From an archaeon (GTDB lineage Archaea; Undinarchaeota; Undinarchaeia; Undinarchaeales; JALTGF01): a stretch of 6,743 nucleotides of DNA. Numbering within the stretch: position 1 is the stretch's first letter; every line of letters begins with the position of its first letter. Position numbers and translations under genes: made by a program. The notes under the pieces are model-generated. The model was not told the DNA's origin. It saw only the letters and a list, made by a program, of their open reading frames with translations, and searched no databases. This document shows, in pieces, positions 6,369 to 6,743 of this stretch. The stretch covers positions 1-6,743 of the forward strand of contig JALTGF010000161.1 of the NCBI GenBank assembly GCA_027077325.1. Reading direction: 5' to 3'.

Positions 6369-6376
6369 TATATTAA
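6369..6376 (-). promoter_or_regulatory. TATA-like box for the 184-residue hypothetical gene
   Basis: TTAATATA on the minus strand, centred about 26 bases before the ATG at 6346, with no Shine-Dalgarno between them; fits a leaderless transcript. Its presence is an extra reason to believe the unrecognised gene is real. Confidence 0.5.
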
Positions 6377-6394
6377 TTTTCTGAATCCGCAGTG

Positions 6395-6403
6395 TTTAAA
6401 TAT
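6395..6403 (+). promoter_or_regulatory. TATA box for the Era-like GTPase gene
   Basis: TTTAAATAT on the plus strand, a good archaeal box A, centred 31 bases before the ATG at 6430. The predicted leader is only a few bases long. With the box at 6369-6376 on the other strand it forms an 83-base divergent promoter region. Confidence 0.55.
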
Positions 6404-6429
6404 CTCCTATAATAATAAGTTTTTAGAGA

Positions 6430-6743
6430 ATGGTAAAACGGATTATTCATCACCTAAAGAATCTGTTTACGCGCCTTTTTGGAAAAAAGCGAGTAATCAG
6501 ATTAGGAATTTATGGGGAGCCAAATACAGGGAAAACAACACTTGCAAATAAAATTTCTCTTGACTGGCTAGGAAAACCAGTTGGGATTGTTTCGGAGATG
6601 CCACACACAACCAGAACTATCCAAAGGGTTGAGCATATCGAAATCAAGGCTGGCTCAAAAAAATTAATTATGAATCTTTTAGATATGCCAGGTCTTGCAA
6701 CAAAAATTGACTACAAAAAATTTTTAAAATATAAAAAGCCAAC
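6430..6743 (+). CDS. Archaeal Era-like GTPase (N-terminal part, cut by the window edge)
   Basis: The first 104 residues of a TRAFAC-class GTPase resembling the archaeal Era-like GTP-binding protein family; a ribosome- or RNA-linked role is only suspected from that family. G1 (P-loop) is GEPNTGKT at 29-36, a G2-like Thr lies in PHTTRT at 58-63, and G3 is DMPG at 85-88. The G4 (NKxD) and G5 motifs would lie past the right edge. Segments ANKISLDW (39-46) and LATKIDYKKFL (89-99) resemble archaeal members, in which a similar DYREFL stretch follows the DxPG motif. The first 22 residues are a basic amphipathic helix (RIIHHLKNLFTRLFGKK) ahead of the G domain, possibly for membrane or RNA contact. An in-frame TAG at 6424-6426 makes this ATG the earliest possible start. 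The frame stays open to the edge. Confidence 0.88.
   Translation, partial: MVKRIIHHLKNLFTRLFGKKRVIRLGIYGEPNTGKTTLANKISLDWLGKPVGIVSEMPHTTRTIQRVEHIEIKAGSKKLIMNLLDMPGLATKIDYKKFLKYKKP

Noticed and set aside
6333..6551. Plus-strand 72-codon frame across the divergent promoter region and GTPase start
   Set aside because: Out of frame with the P-loop GTPase, covers both promoters, and has no recognisable motif.
1..6743. tRNA, rRNA, CRISPR array, insertion sequence or riboswitch
   Set aside because: The non-coding gaps total only about 300 bases, none longer than 83, and no cloverleaf, direct-repeat array, transposase or long inverted repeat was seen by eye.

Overview
The window looks like a compact, AT-rich archaeal chromosome segment, most likely from a small-genome DPANN-type archaeon. 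That assignment is inferred from gene content and style, since there is no rRNA to place it. The supporting points are an archease-RtcB pair, a form III-like RuBisCO, an archaeal-type Era-like GTPase, TATA-like boxes 25-31 bases in front of six of the seven start codons, no convincing Shine-Dalgarno sites, and intergenic gaps of about 4-83 bases.

Layout. Four genes lie on the minus strand in the left two thirds. In transcription order they are an atypical protein-kinase-fold protein (4458-3724), a ten-helix P-type cation ATPase of the Ca2+ (P2A) type (3676-1193), archease (1153-719), and the N-terminal half of the RNA ligase RtcB (722 to the left edge). Archease and rtcB overlap by ATGA and are surely co-expressed. 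The kinase-like gene is divergent from a plus-strand form III-like RuBisCO large subunit (start best placed at 4537, end 5787), and the two share a 78-base promoter region. RuBisCO converges on an unrecognised 184-residue minus-strand protein (6346-5792), with only 4 bases between the stop codons. That gene is divergent from an Era-like GTPase (6430 to the right edge, truncated).

Function. RtcB and archease join RNA ends, as in tRNA splicing and RNA repair. The ATPase exports or sequesters a divalent cation, probably Ca2+ and possibly Mn2+. RuBisCO in such archaea usually serves the AMP/nucleoside salvage route, but its usual partners (AMP phosphorylase and ribose-1,5-bisphosphate isomerase) are not in the window. 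The genes look like a mosaic of short independent transcription units rather than one system.

The points most worth attention are the leaderless promoter architecture, the misleading GTG start of RuBisCO, substitutions in two phosphate/loop motifs of RuBisCO, an Asp in the M4 ion-site motif of the ATPase, and the degenerate catalytic loop of the kinase-like protein. No mobile element, CRISPR array or RNA gene was seen.
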